From positions 1 through 5,508 of the forward strand of contig JAIOPW010000253.1 of NCBI GenBank assembly GCA_021413665.1: DNA of 5,508 nucleotides. Reading direction: 5' to 3'. Shown here in pieces: positions 1 through 5,508 of this stretch (position 1 is the first letter of the stretch; each line of letters starts with the position of its first letter). The notes under the pieces were generated by a model, which did no database searches, was not told the origin of the DNA, and saw only the letters and a list, made by a program, of their open reading frames with translations. The position numbers and the translations under genes were made by a program. The stretch is from Rhodocyclales bacterium. Lineage in GTDB: Bacteria; Pseudomonadota; Gammaproteobacteria; Burkholderiales; Rhodocyclaceae.

Positions 1-219
1 ATGAAATTCATGGAAGAACACCTGGCGACGCATGCGTGGTTTGCCGGCGAGCGGATGACGGTGGCGGATTTCCAGATGAGCTTTGCCGTCGAGGCCGCGC
101 TGTCGCGCGCCGGTGGCGACCGCTTTCCGAACGTGCAGGCCTACCACGCCAAAATGTCAGCCCGCCCCGCCTACCAGCGCGCCATCGCCAAGGGCGGCCC
201 GGTCGTCATGTCGGCCTAG
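1..219 (+). CDS. Glutathione S-transferase, C-terminal part (5' truncated by window edge)
   Basis: The 72 visible residues are the end of the all-helical C-terminal domain of a glutathione S-transferase. Visible family signs are the segment WFAGERMTVADFQMSFAVEA (residues 13-32), which holds the conserved GE-x-x-T-x-AD helix N-cap of GST C-domains, and the closing pattern FPNVQAYHAKMSARPAYQRA with the usual ARPAYQRA near the end. GSTs are cytosolic and conjugate or reduce substrates with glutathione. The thioredoxin-like N-terminal domain (about 80 residues plus more of the C-domain) is missing, so the ATG at base 1 is probably an internal methionine at the window cut and not the true start. 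The gene ends at TAG 217-219. Substrate and subclass cannot be judged, and nothing links it to the beta-oxidation cluster downstream apart from shared direction. Confidence 0.85.
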   Translation: MKFMEEHLATHAWFAGERMTVADFQMSFAVEAALSRAGGDRFPNVQAYHAKMSARPAYQRAIAKGGPVVMSA

Positions 220-254
220 GCCGTGCTCCTGCCGGCTCCTGTTTCGCTTCATTC

Positions 255-259
255 AAAGG
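255..259 (+). promoter_or_regulatory. Ribosome binding site of the small hypothetical gene
   Basis: AAAGG lies 7 bases before the ATG at 267. It supports that start over the in-frame ATG at 36, which lies inside the GST gene. The 47-base gap 220-266 shows no clear terminator, so the gene could be co-transcribed with the GST gene. Confidence 0.55.
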
Positions 260-266
260 CCACACC

Positions 267-751
267 ATGCACCCGATCCACGACGTGGATGTACTCCTCC
301 TGCTGGCCACCGCGCTGGCTTCCAAGCGGCGGCCGGCGGAGCTCGCCGAAATCATGGCTGCGGCCGACCTGCTGCACGGTTCGATTCCGCTCGATGTCGA
401 CATGGCGGCGGCGTTTCTGCGGCTTTCCGGCCAGGACCTGCTGGCCGAGGCGGAGGGCGGCTTCACGCTGACGCCGGCCGCGCTGGAGTTCATGGCCGGC
501 GTGCGCCACAAACGAAAGGCCGAAACGCCGGAGCGCCTGCTCGCCATCAGGCAGGAGCTTGCCGGGTACGCGCCGAAGGCTGAAGGCGTGGCCATCCGGC
601 TGGCGACGGAACGGGTGAGCGCCGCGATTCTTGCGCACCGGACGGCCCGGGCCGAAACATGCTGGTGCCCAGACCCCAGCCCGCCGTGGACAAGGCCGGG
701 CGCCCCGGCCAGTGGCGCAAGCTCGACAGCGGACGCCGCTCGAAGGCTTGA
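267..751 (+). pseudogene. Conserved-looking hypothetical protein gene with a probable 1-base frameshift
   Basis: Function unknown. Reading from ATG 267, about 125 residues look like a real protein: a hydrophobic helix (DVDVLLLLATALASKRRP, 6-23), further helices, then EGGFTLTPAALEFM (63-76), which resembles the wing and last helix of a winged-helix fold (my inference). After about residue 125 this frame turns into Trp/Cys/Pro/Ser-rich text of shadow type. From 641 the frame starting one base earlier reads NMLVPRPQPAVDKAGRPGQW and then RKLDSGRRSKA to TGA 749-751, a credible basic C-terminus. Third-position G/C bias also moves to that frame at this point. The simplest explanation is loss of one base between about 639 and 658, giving an original protein of about 161 residues. 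It could be a real mutation or an assembly error. Without the shift being corrected, the first frame has no stop and runs into the next gene. Confidence 0.7.
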
Positions 752-755
752 AGCG

Positions 756-773
756 GGCCGCGGTCAGGCGGCC
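756..773 (+). terminator. G+C hairpin after the hypothetical gene, possible weak terminator
   Basis: GGCCGC (756-761) and GCGGCC (768-773) pair perfectly around the six-base loop GGTCAG. The hairpin starts 5 bases after the repaired stop codon at 749-751 and ends before the proposed promoter. No T-run follows, so it is not a canonical intrinsic terminator. It may only slow polymerase or protect the mRNA end, or it may be chance in G+C-rich DNA. Confidence 0.3.
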
Positions 774-788
774 GAAACCGGCGAGGGA

Positions 789-817
789 TTGACATTTCAG
801 GCCTCATTGAGCAGACT
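789..817 (+). promoter_or_regulatory. Predicted sigma70 promoter of the regulator-fad operon
   Basis: A perfect -35 hexamer TTGACA sits at 789-794. With a 17-base spacer the -10 hexamer would be CAGACT (812-817), which keeps A at position 2 and T at position 6 but matches TATAAT at only 3 of 6 bases. Transcription would then start near 824, inside the palindrome at 818-844. The stretch from 789 is also clearly less G+C-rich than the flanking coding DNA. The -35 box is convincing; the -10 box is weak. Confidence 0.5.
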
Positions 818-844
818 TAAACGGTTGTTTGAAACCATCGTTTA
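818..844 (+). promoter_or_regulatory. Palindromic operator: two tandem AAAC-N4-GTTT boxes, predicted PsrA-like binding site
   Basis: The 27-base element is an inverted repeat centred on G831, with 11 of 13 base pairs matching (mismatches at 824/838 and 826/836). It can equally be read as two adjoining smaller palindromes sharing G831: TAAACGGTTGTTTG (818-831) and GAAACCATCGTTTA (831-844), each of form AAAC-N4-GTTT, with centres 13 bases apart. Pseudomonas PsrA is known to bind (G/C)AAAC-N2-4-GTTT(G/C), and the gene 17 bases downstream encodes a PsrA-like TetR protein. The element directly abuts the proposed -10 box and covers the expected start point, an ideal place for repression. I infer autoregulation of the regulator and the linked fad genes. 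Confidence 0.75.
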
Positions 845-860
845 TCAAAGGCCTGCCGGC

Positions 861-1544
861 ATGGAACCCGATACCCGCTCCCGCATCCTCGACGCCGCCG
901 AAATGCTGCTGGTTCAGCACGGCCTCGACGGCACCACGCTGCGCATGATCACCACCGAGGCAAAGGCCAACCTCGCCGCCGTGAATTACCACTTCGGCTC
1001 CAAGGAGGCGCTGATCGAGGCGGTGTTCCGCCGCCGCCTGACCTGGCTCAACGAACAGCGCATCGCCGCGCTCGACGCTTTCGAGGCCGAGGCGAAGGGC
1101 GCGCCGCTGAAGCCGCGACGGATCGTCGAAGCCTTTTTCGGTGTCGCGATCCGCATGGCGGCGAACAAGAACGGCGGCCAGACCTTCATGCGCCTCTTGG
1201 GCCGCACCTACACCGAGCCGACCGATTTCGTGCGCAGCTTCCTCGCCGAGGAGTACGCCGAAGTCATCGCGCGCTTCAAGGCGGCCTTTTTCAAGGCGCT
1301 GCCCGACGTGCCGCAGGAGGAATTCCTCTGGCGCTTCCATTTCATGATGGGCGCCCTGTCCTACGCCATTTCCGGCGCCGATGCGCTGCGCCTGCTGGGG
1401 CCCATCGACGACACCGATCCCGAGGCGCTCTACGCCCGGCTGATGAGCTTCCTCATCGGCGGCCTGCGCGCGCCCTTGCCCGACGTGGTTGCCAAACCTG
1501 CTGCCAAACCCGCCACAAAGCCGCGCGCCAAGCGCGCCGCCTGA
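861..1544 (+). CDS. TetR/AcrR-family transcriptional regulator, PsrA-like (fatty acid catabolism)
   Basis: A 227-residue one-component regulator, the usual TetR-family length. The N-terminal DNA-binding domain spans about residues 5-57: TRSRILDAAEMLLVQHG, then the helix-turn-helix TTLRMITTEAKANLAAVNYH (25-44), followed by FGSKEALIEAVF. The LAAVNYHFGSK block and the C-domain stretches TFMRLLG, EEFLWRFHFMMGA and SGADALR closely resemble Pseudomonas PsrA, which senses long-chain fatty acids and represses beta-oxidation genes. The C-terminal domain should bind the ligand and form the dimer. The position usually held by Gly in the helix-turn-helix is Lys35. The protein ends in a basic Ala/Lys/Pro tail (211-227). 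The ATG at 861 is chosen by family alignment and by AAAGG at 847-851, 9 bases upstream. The frame is open upstream to 36, so a falsely longer or fused protein is easily predicted. It leads the operon, with fadE 15 bases downstream. Exact orthology to PsrA and the ligand are inferred. Confidence 0.9.
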   Translation: MEPDTRSRILDAAEMLLVQHGLDGTTLRMITTEAKANLAAVNYHFGSKEALIEAVFRRRLTWLNEQRIAALDAFEAEAKGAPLKPRRIVEAFFGVAIRMAANKNGGQTFMRLLGRTYTEPTDFVRSFLAEEYAEVIARFKAAFFKALPDVPQEEFLWRFHFMMGALSYAISGADALRLLGPIDDTDPEALYARLMSFLIGGLRAPLPDVVAKPAAKPATKPRAKRAA

Positions 1545-1547
1545 CAA

Positions 1548-1553
1548 AAGGAG
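1548..1553 (+). promoter_or_regulatory. Strong ribosome binding site of fadE
   Basis: AAGGAG is 6 bases before the ATG at 1560, in the 15-base gap after the regulator's stop codon. It fixes the fadE start. The gap leaves no room for a separate promoter, which supports co-transcription with the regulator. Confidence 0.8.
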
Positions 1554-1559
1554 AACGCC

Positions 1560-3923
1560 ATGACCTGGTTACTCGTACTCGTCACCACCATAGCCGCCGT
1601 ACTCGTGTTGCCGCCGCTGCGGCGCACCGTCCTCACCGGCCCCATCTTCGCCATCTACAAGAAGCTGCTGCCAGCCATGTCGCAAACCGAAAAGGAAGCG
1701 CTGGAAGCCGGCACCGTCTGGTGGGAGGGTGAACTGTTCTCCGGCAAGCCTGCCTGGCAGACGCTGCTCGACTACCCGCAACCGAAGCTCACCGCCGACG
1801 AGCAGTCCTTCCTCGACAACGAGTGCGAGGCACTGTGCGCCATGACCAACGACTGGGACACGACGCAAATCCACCACGACCTGGCGCCCGACGCCTGGGC
1901 CTATGTCAAGGACAAGGGCTTCCTCGGCATGATCATCCCGAAGCGCTACGGCGGCCTCGAATTCTCCGCCTACGCGCATTCGGCCGTGGTGCAGAAGCTG
2001 TCCACGCGCTGTTCGGCGGCGGCGGTGTCGGTCATGGTGCCCAACTCGCTCGGCCCGGCCGAACTGCTGCTGCACTATGGCACCGAGGCACAGAAGGATT
2101 ACTACCTGCCGCGCCTGGCGAAGGGCCAGGAAATCCCCGCCTTCGCCCTGACCAACCCCCACGCCGGCTCGGACGCCGCCTCCATCCCCGACCTCGGCAT
2201 CGTCTGCAAGGGCCAGTGGCAGGGCAGGGAAGTGATCGGCATGCGCGTTACCTGGGACAAGCGTTACATAACCTTGGGCCCGATCTGCACGATTCTGGGT
2301 CTGGCTTTCCGTCTGCACGATCCCGACCAGTTGCTCGGCGACGAATCGGATTTGGGCATCACCTGCGCCCTGGTGCCAACCGACCACCCCGGCGTAAACA
2401 TCGGCCGCCGCCATTTCCCGTTGAATGCCGTGTTCCAGAACGGGCCGAACTCGGGCAAGGATGTCTTCATGCCGCTGGACTGGATCATCGGCGGCCCGGC
2501 GATGGCAGGGCAGGGCTGGCGGATGCTGATGGAATGCCTGGCGGCGGGGCGCTCGATCTCGCTGCCCTCAAGCAACACCGGCATGTCAAAGCTCGCGGTG
2601 CGCGCCACCGGCGCCTATGCGCGGGTGCGCAGCCAGTTCAAGACCGCCATCGGCCGCTTCGAGGGCATCGAGGAACCGCTGGCGCGCATGGGCGGCAACC
2701 TCTACATGATGGATGCCGCACGCACCATGACGGCCGGCGCCATCGACCTCGGCGAAAAGCCCTCGGTGGTCTCGGCCATCGTCAAGTACCACGTCACCGA
2801 GCGCACGCGCCAGGTGGTCAATGACGCGATGGACATCCTCGGCGGCAAGGGTATCTGCCTCGGCCCCAACAACTTCATGGGCCGCGCCTACCAGCAGATT
2901 CCCGTCGCGATCACGGTCGAGGGCGCCAACATCCTGACCCGCAGCCTGATCATCTTCGGCCAGGGCGCGATCCGCTGCCACCCTTACGTGCTGAAGGAAA
3001 TGGAAGCCGCGCGCGAACCCGACGCGGCGAAGGGCCTGCGCGACTTCGACAAGGCCTTGTCCAGCCACCTCTGGTTTTCCTGGAGCCGCGGTTTCCGCGC
3101 CTGGAGCATGGGCCTCACCGGCTCGCACTTCGGTCCCGCGCCGGCCGGCGTCGCGCCCGAAACCCGCCGCTACTACCAGCAGTTGACGCGCTTTTCGGCG
3201 GCCTTTGCCTTCATCTCCGACGTCTCCATGTTCGTCATGGGCGGCGACCTCAAGCGCAAGGAAAAGCTCTCGGCGCGCATGGGCGACATCCTGTCGCTGA
3301 TGTACCTGTGTTCCGCCACGCTCAAGCGTTACGAGGACGAGGGCCGCCAGGCGGCCGACGCACCGCTGATGCACTGGGCGATCTGGGATGCCATGTTCAA
3401 GATGCAGAACGCCTTCGAGGGCGTGATTTCCAACTACCCGAACCGCTTCATCGCCGCCCTGCTGCACTGGTACATCTTCCCGCTCGGCCGGCCCTACGAA
3501 GTGCCCTCGGACAAGCTGGGCCACGAAGTGGCGCAGACCCTGATCGAGCCGTCGGCCACGCGCGACCGCCTCACCGCCGGCATGTACGTGCCGCGTGACC
3601 CGATGACGGCAATGAGTGATGCCGTCGGCGTCATCGAGCTGGCGCTGGAAGCCACGGTCGCCGCCGAGCCGATCGAGGCGCGCATCCGCGCCGCGCGCAA
3701 GCAAGGAAGAGTCGGCGCCGGCGACACGGCGACGATGGCCGCCCATGCCCGCGAAGCGGGCGTTATCACGGCGGAAGAACACGCGCTGCTGCAGCGTCGC
3801 ACCGTATTGCGCGACCGCGCCATAGCGGTCGACGATTTTCCGCAGGACTTCTCGGTGGAGCAGGTCGTGCCAGCCACACCCGAGCCGCCGGCCAAGACCG
3901 AAACCCTGCGCAAGGCGGCGTAA
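1560..3923 (+). CDS. fadE: Acyl-CoA dehydrogenase FadE (large, membrane-associated type)
   Basis: FadE catalyses the first step of fatty acid beta-oxidation, FAD-dependent oxidation of acyl-CoA to trans-2-enoyl-CoA, with electrons expected to pass to electron-transfer flavoprotein. The 787 residues align along their whole length with E. coli FadE (about 814). One N-terminal hydrophobic helix (residues 3-18) is followed by PPLRR and the family signatures MSQTEKEALEAGTVWWEGEL and YGGLEFSAYA. The acyl-CoA dehydrogenase signature appears as ALTNPHAGSD (196-205), followed by KRYITLGPI and GRRHFPLNAVFQNGP. The catalytic-base region is ITVEGANILTRSLIIFGQGA, with the likely base Glu454 in VEGANILTR. 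The FadE-specific C-terminal domain includes SDVSMFVMGGDLKRKEKLSA and ends near IAVDDFPQDF, then a short Pro/Lys-rich tail. Compared with E. coli the N-terminus is about 45 residues shorter, leaving one membrane helix. The thiolase gene starts 2 bases after the stop. Confidence 0.96.
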   Translation: MTWLLVLVTTIAAVLVLPPLRRTVLTGPIFAIYKKLLPAMSQTEKEALEAGTVWWEGELFSGKPAWQTLLDYPQPKLTADEQSFLDNECEALCAMTNDWDTTQIHHDLAPDAWAYVKDKGFLGMIIPKRYGGLEFSAYAHSAVVQKLSTRCSAAAVSVMVPNSLGPAELLLHYGTEAQKDYYLPRLAKGQEIPAFALTNPHAGSDAASIPDLGIVCKGQWQGREVIGMRVTWDKRYITLGPICTILGLAFRLHDPDQLLGDESDLGITCALVPTDHPGVNIGRRHFPLNAVFQNGPNSGKDVFMPLDWIIGGPAMAGQGWRMLMECLAAGRSISLPSSNTGMSKLAVRATGAYARVRSQFKTAIGRFEGIEEPLARMGGNLYMMDAARTMTAGAIDLGEKPSVVSAIVKYHVTERTRQVVNDAMDILGGKGICLGPNNFMGRAYQQIPVAITVEGANILTRSLIIFGQGAIRCHPYVLKEMEAAREPDAAKGLRDFDKALSSHLWFSWSRGFRAWSMGLTGSHFGPAPAGVAPETRRYYQQLTRFSAAFAFISDVSMFVMGGDLKRKEKLSARMGDILSLMYLCSATLKRYEDEGRQAADAPLMHWAIWDAMFKMQNAFEGVISNYPNRFIAALLHWYIFPLGRPYEVPSDKLGHEVAQTLIEPSATRDRLTAGMYVPRDPMTAMSDAVGVIELALEATVAAEPIEARIRAARKQGRVGAGDTATMAAHAREAGVITAEEHALLQRRTVLRDRAIAVDDFPQDFSVEQVVPATPEPPAKTETLRKAA
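3912..3915 (+). promoter_or_regulatory. Weak ribosome binding site of the thiolase gene, inside the end of fadE
   Basis: AAGG lies 10 bases before the ATG at 3926, within the last codons of fadE. The fadE stop (TAA 3921-3923) is only 2 bases before that ATG. A weak site this close to a stop suggests that translation of the thiolase depends on ribosomes finishing fadE. Confidence 0.4.
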
Positions 3924-3925
3924 GC

Positions 3926-5227
3926 ATGAGCAAATTTCAACCCGTCCATATCGTCGATGGCGCGCGCTCGCCCTTCCTCAAGTCGCGCAATGTCCCCGGC
4001 CCCTTCTCGGCGTCCGACCTCGCCACGATTTCCGGCCGCGCGCTGCTGGCGCGCCAGCCCTTCGCCCCCGAGCAACTCGACGAAGTGATCGTCGGCTGCG
4101 CCGGTCCCGGCGTCGACGAGGTGAACATCGGCCGCGTCATCAGTCTGCGCCTCGGCTGCGGCAACAAGGTGCCGGGCTGGACCGTGATGCGCAACTGCGC
4201 CTCCGGCATGCAGGCCATCGATTCGGCCATCGCCAACATCCAGAACGGGCGTTCGCAACTGGTGCTGGCCGGCGGTGTCGATGCCCTGTCGCGCACGCCG
4301 CTGCTCTATTCGGACAAGATGGTGATGTGGTTCTCGCTGATGGCGCAGGCACGCTCACTCGGCGCAAAACTGGGCATGTTCGCCAAACTGCGTCCGGCGA
4401 TGCTGCTGACCCCGGTGATCGGCATCGTCAAGGGCCTCACCGATCCGGTCGTGAATCTCATGATGGGCCAGACCGCCGAGAACCTGGCCTGGAAATTTGG
4501 CATCTCGCGCCAGCAGATGGACGCATTTTCCGTCGGGAGCCACCAGAAGGTATCGGCGGCGCAGAAGGCCGGCCACTTCGAGGAAATCGTGCCGCTGATC
4601 GACGCCAACGGCAAGGTGTATGCCGAGGACGACGGCGTGCGCCACGATTCGAACCTCGCCGGGCTGGCCAAGCTCAAGCCCTTCTTCGATCGAACCTACG
4701 GCAAGATCACGCCGGGCAACAGCTCGCAGATCACCGACGGCGCCGCATGGCTGCTGCTGGCATCAAGCGAGGCGGTCGAAAAATACAAGCTGACGCCCAT
4801 CGGCAAAATCACCGACACGCAATGGGCCGGCCTCGACCCGGCGCAGATGGGCCTCGGCCCGGTGCATGCCGCGACGCCCATCCTGCAGCGCCACGGCCTC
4901 GGGCTCAACGACCTCGACTACTGGGAGATCAACGAAGCCTTCGCCGCGCAGGTCATGGGCTGCGTCAAGGCCTGGGAAGACCCGGCTTACTGCAAGCAAG
5001 AGCTCGGTCTCGACGCCCCGCTCGGCACGCTCGATCCGGCAAAGCTCAACATCGATGGCGGCGCCATCGCGTTCGGCCATCCGGTCGGCGCCTCGGGGGC
5101 GCGCATCGTGCTGCATCTGCTGCACATTTTGCGGCGCGACCATGGTGGCAAACGCAGCAGACACGGCATCGCCACCATCTGCATCGGTGGCGGTCAGGGC
5201 GGCGCCGTACTGGTGGAGGCTGTGTGA
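3926..5227 (+). CDS. fadI: 3-ketoacyl-CoA thiolase, FadI-like (acetyl-CoA C-acyltransferase)
   Basis: This is the last step of the beta-oxidation cycle: cleavage of 3-ketoacyl-CoA by CoA to acetyl-CoA and a shortened acyl-CoA. The 433-residue length matches E. coli FadI (about 436) rather than the shorter FadA (about 387). All catalytic positions are present: nucleophile Cys91 in RNCASGMQA, NEAFA with Asn336, His385 in AFGHPVGASGA, and the second Cys419 in TICIGGGQGG. A long helical insertion at about 132-178, rich in Met, Leu and Val, precedes MGQTAENLAWKFGISRQQMD; FadI and the mitochondrial trifunctional beta subunit carry a comparable segment linked to membrane association. Unlike E. coli FadI, which has HEAFA, this protein has NEAFA as in FadA and biosynthetic thiolases. 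In the native complex the partner should be the FadJ-type protein encoded next, which overlaps the stop codon by one base. An acetoacetyl-CoA thiolase role is less likely given the insertion and the neighbours. Confidence 0.92.
   Translation: MSKFQPVHIVDGARSPFLKSRNVPGPFSASDLATISGRALLARQPFAPEQLDEVIVGCAGPGVDEVNIGRVISLRLGCGNKVPGWTVMRNCASGMQAIDSAIANIQNGRSQLVLAGGVDALSRTPLLYSDKMVMWFSLMAQARSLGAKLGMFAKLRPAMLLTPVIGIVKGLTDPVVNLMMGQTAENLAWKFGISRQQMDAFSVGSHQKVSAAQKAGHFEEIVPLIDANGKVYAEDDGVRHDSNLAGLAKLKPFFDRTYGKITPGNSSQITDGAAWLLLASSEAVEKYKLTPIGKITDTQWAGLDPAQMGLGPVHAATPILQRHGLGLNDLDYWEINEAFAAQVMGCVKAWEDPAYCKQELGLDAPLGTLDPAKLNIDGGAIAFGHPVGASGARIVLHLLHILRRDHGGKRSRHGIATICIGGGQGGAVLVEAV
5215..5219 (+). promoter_or_regulatory. 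Ribosome binding site of the fadJ-type gene
   Basis: A full GGAGG is 7 bases before the ATG at 5227, inside the last codons of the thiolase gene. It decides the start of the final gene and shows that this gene can be initiated independently despite the stop/start overlap. Confidence 0.75.
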
Positions 5228-5508
5228 TGACTTACAGACACTGGAAACTCGAACGCGAGACAGGTGACCCAAATGCGAGCGTGGCCTGGGCCATCCTCGA
5301 TACCGCCGATTCGTCGACCAACACCCTGGGCGCGGCGGTGATGGAGGAACTCAACCTGATCCTCGACGAATGCGAGAAGGACCCGCCCAAGGGACTGATC
5401 TTCACGTCGGCCAAGGAAGCCGGCTTCATCGCCGGCGCCAACATCGAGGAATTCACCTCGGCCGATACGCCGGAGAAGGCGCGGGTCATCATCCAGCGCG
5501 GCTGGGAC
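5227..5508 (+). CDS. fadJ: Multifunctional enoyl-CoA hydratase / 3-hydroxyacyl-CoA dehydrogenase, FadJ/FadB type, N-terminal part (3' truncated)
   Basis: An open frame begins at ATG 5227 and continues without a stop to the window edge (94 codons). The ATG shares its A with the thiolase stop (TGATG, 5225-5229). The visible protein starts MTYRHWKLERETGDPNASVA and shows the crotonase fold: strand WAILDTADSSTNTLG, helix VMEELNLILDECE, strand KGLIFTSAKEAGFIAGANIEEF. The GFIAGAN stretch (66-72) is the typical CoA-binding and oxyanion-hole segment of hydratases and is most like the N-terminal domain of FadJ/FadB proteins. These hydrate trans-2-enoyl-CoA and then oxidise the 3-hydroxyacyl-CoA with NAD. 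The dehydrogenase half and the two catalytic Glu residues of the hydratase lie beyond the window, so a single-domain enoyl-CoA hydratase is not excluded. The location after a FadI-like thiolase, as in fadIJ operons, favours the two-domain alpha subunit. Confidence 0.88.
   Translation, partial: MTYRHWKLERETGDPNASVAWAILDTADSSTNTLGAAVMEELNLILDECEKDPPKGLIFTSAKEAGFIAGANIEEFTSADTPEKARVIIQRGWD

Noticed and set aside
220..266. Terminator or promoter between the GST gene and the hypothetical gene
   Set aside because: No stem with a T-run and no paired -35/-10 hexamers could be made out; only a ribosome binding site is supported.
643..658. Programmed ribosomal frameshift in the hypothetical gene
   Set aside because: No X-XXY-YYZ slippery heptamer or convincing downstream structure was seen; a 1-base deletion or sequence error is simpler.
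36..1544. A single 502-residue reading frame from base 36
   Set aside because: Its start lies inside the GST gene in another frame, and it merges two genes across a control region. The parts are annotated separately as 267-751 and 861-1544.
804..1547. Minus-strand open frame of 247 codons opposite the regulator
   Set aside because: It has shadow-type composition and no family signal, and it would cover the operator. The + strand regulator explains this DNA.
1569..2414. Minus-strand open frame of 281 codons opposite the start of fadE
   Set aside because: It is low-complexity Gly/Val/Gln/Arg-rich text, antisense to conserved FadE residues.
2586..3782. Long minus-strand open frame of 398 codons opposite fadE
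   Set aside because: It is antisense to clear FadE coding sequence. Its His/Arg/Gly/Val-rich translation is typical of shadow frames in G+C-rich genes.
3494..4258. Minus-strand open frame spanning the fadE-thiolase junction
   Set aside because: It is antisense to two well-supported genes and shows no recognisable domain.

Overview
The window is G+C-rich (roughly two thirds G+C by eye), and all the genes lie on the + strand with strongly G/C-biased third codon positions. The proteins resemble those of Proteobacteria, most likely a betaproteobacterium; a Rhodocyclales-type genome is my guess and cannot be proven from this sequence. No mobile element, CRISPR array, tRNA or rRNA was seen.

Layout. 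Bases 1-219 are the 3' end of a glutathione S-transferase gene. After a 47-base gap comes a small gene of unknown function (267-751). It appears to be broken by a 1-base frameshift near 639-658, because a convincing C-terminus continues in another frame to a stop at 749-751. A short control region follows (752-860): a G+C hairpin, a sigma70-like promoter and a striking 27-base palindrome made of two tandem AAAC-N4-GTTT boxes. Then comes a tight same-strand cluster: a PsrA-like TetR regulator (861-1544), the acyl-CoA dehydrogenase FadE (1560-3923), a FadI-like 3-ketoacyl-CoA thiolase (3926-5227), and the start of a FadJ/FadB-type enoyl-CoA hydratase / 3-hydroxyacyl-CoA dehydrogenase that runs off the right edge (5227-5508). 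Junctions inside the cluster are +15, +2 and -1 bases, so it looks like one operon with translational coupling.

How the genes work together. FadE introduces the double bond into acyl-CoA. The FadJ-type protein is expected to hydrate and oxidise the product, and the thiolase cleaves off acetyl-CoA. Together these cover the full fatty acid beta-oxidation spiral. The regulator most probably senses an acyl-CoA or fatty acid and represses its own operon by binding the palindrome, which directly abuts the proposed -10 box. The AAAC-N4-GTTT boxes match the motif known for Pseudomonas PsrA, and the regulator protein independently resembles PsrA, so protein and site support each other.

I did not find a wholly new system. 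The points most worth a second look are the operator architecture and the frameshift, which removes a stop codon and makes the small gene and the regulator look like one fused reading frame.
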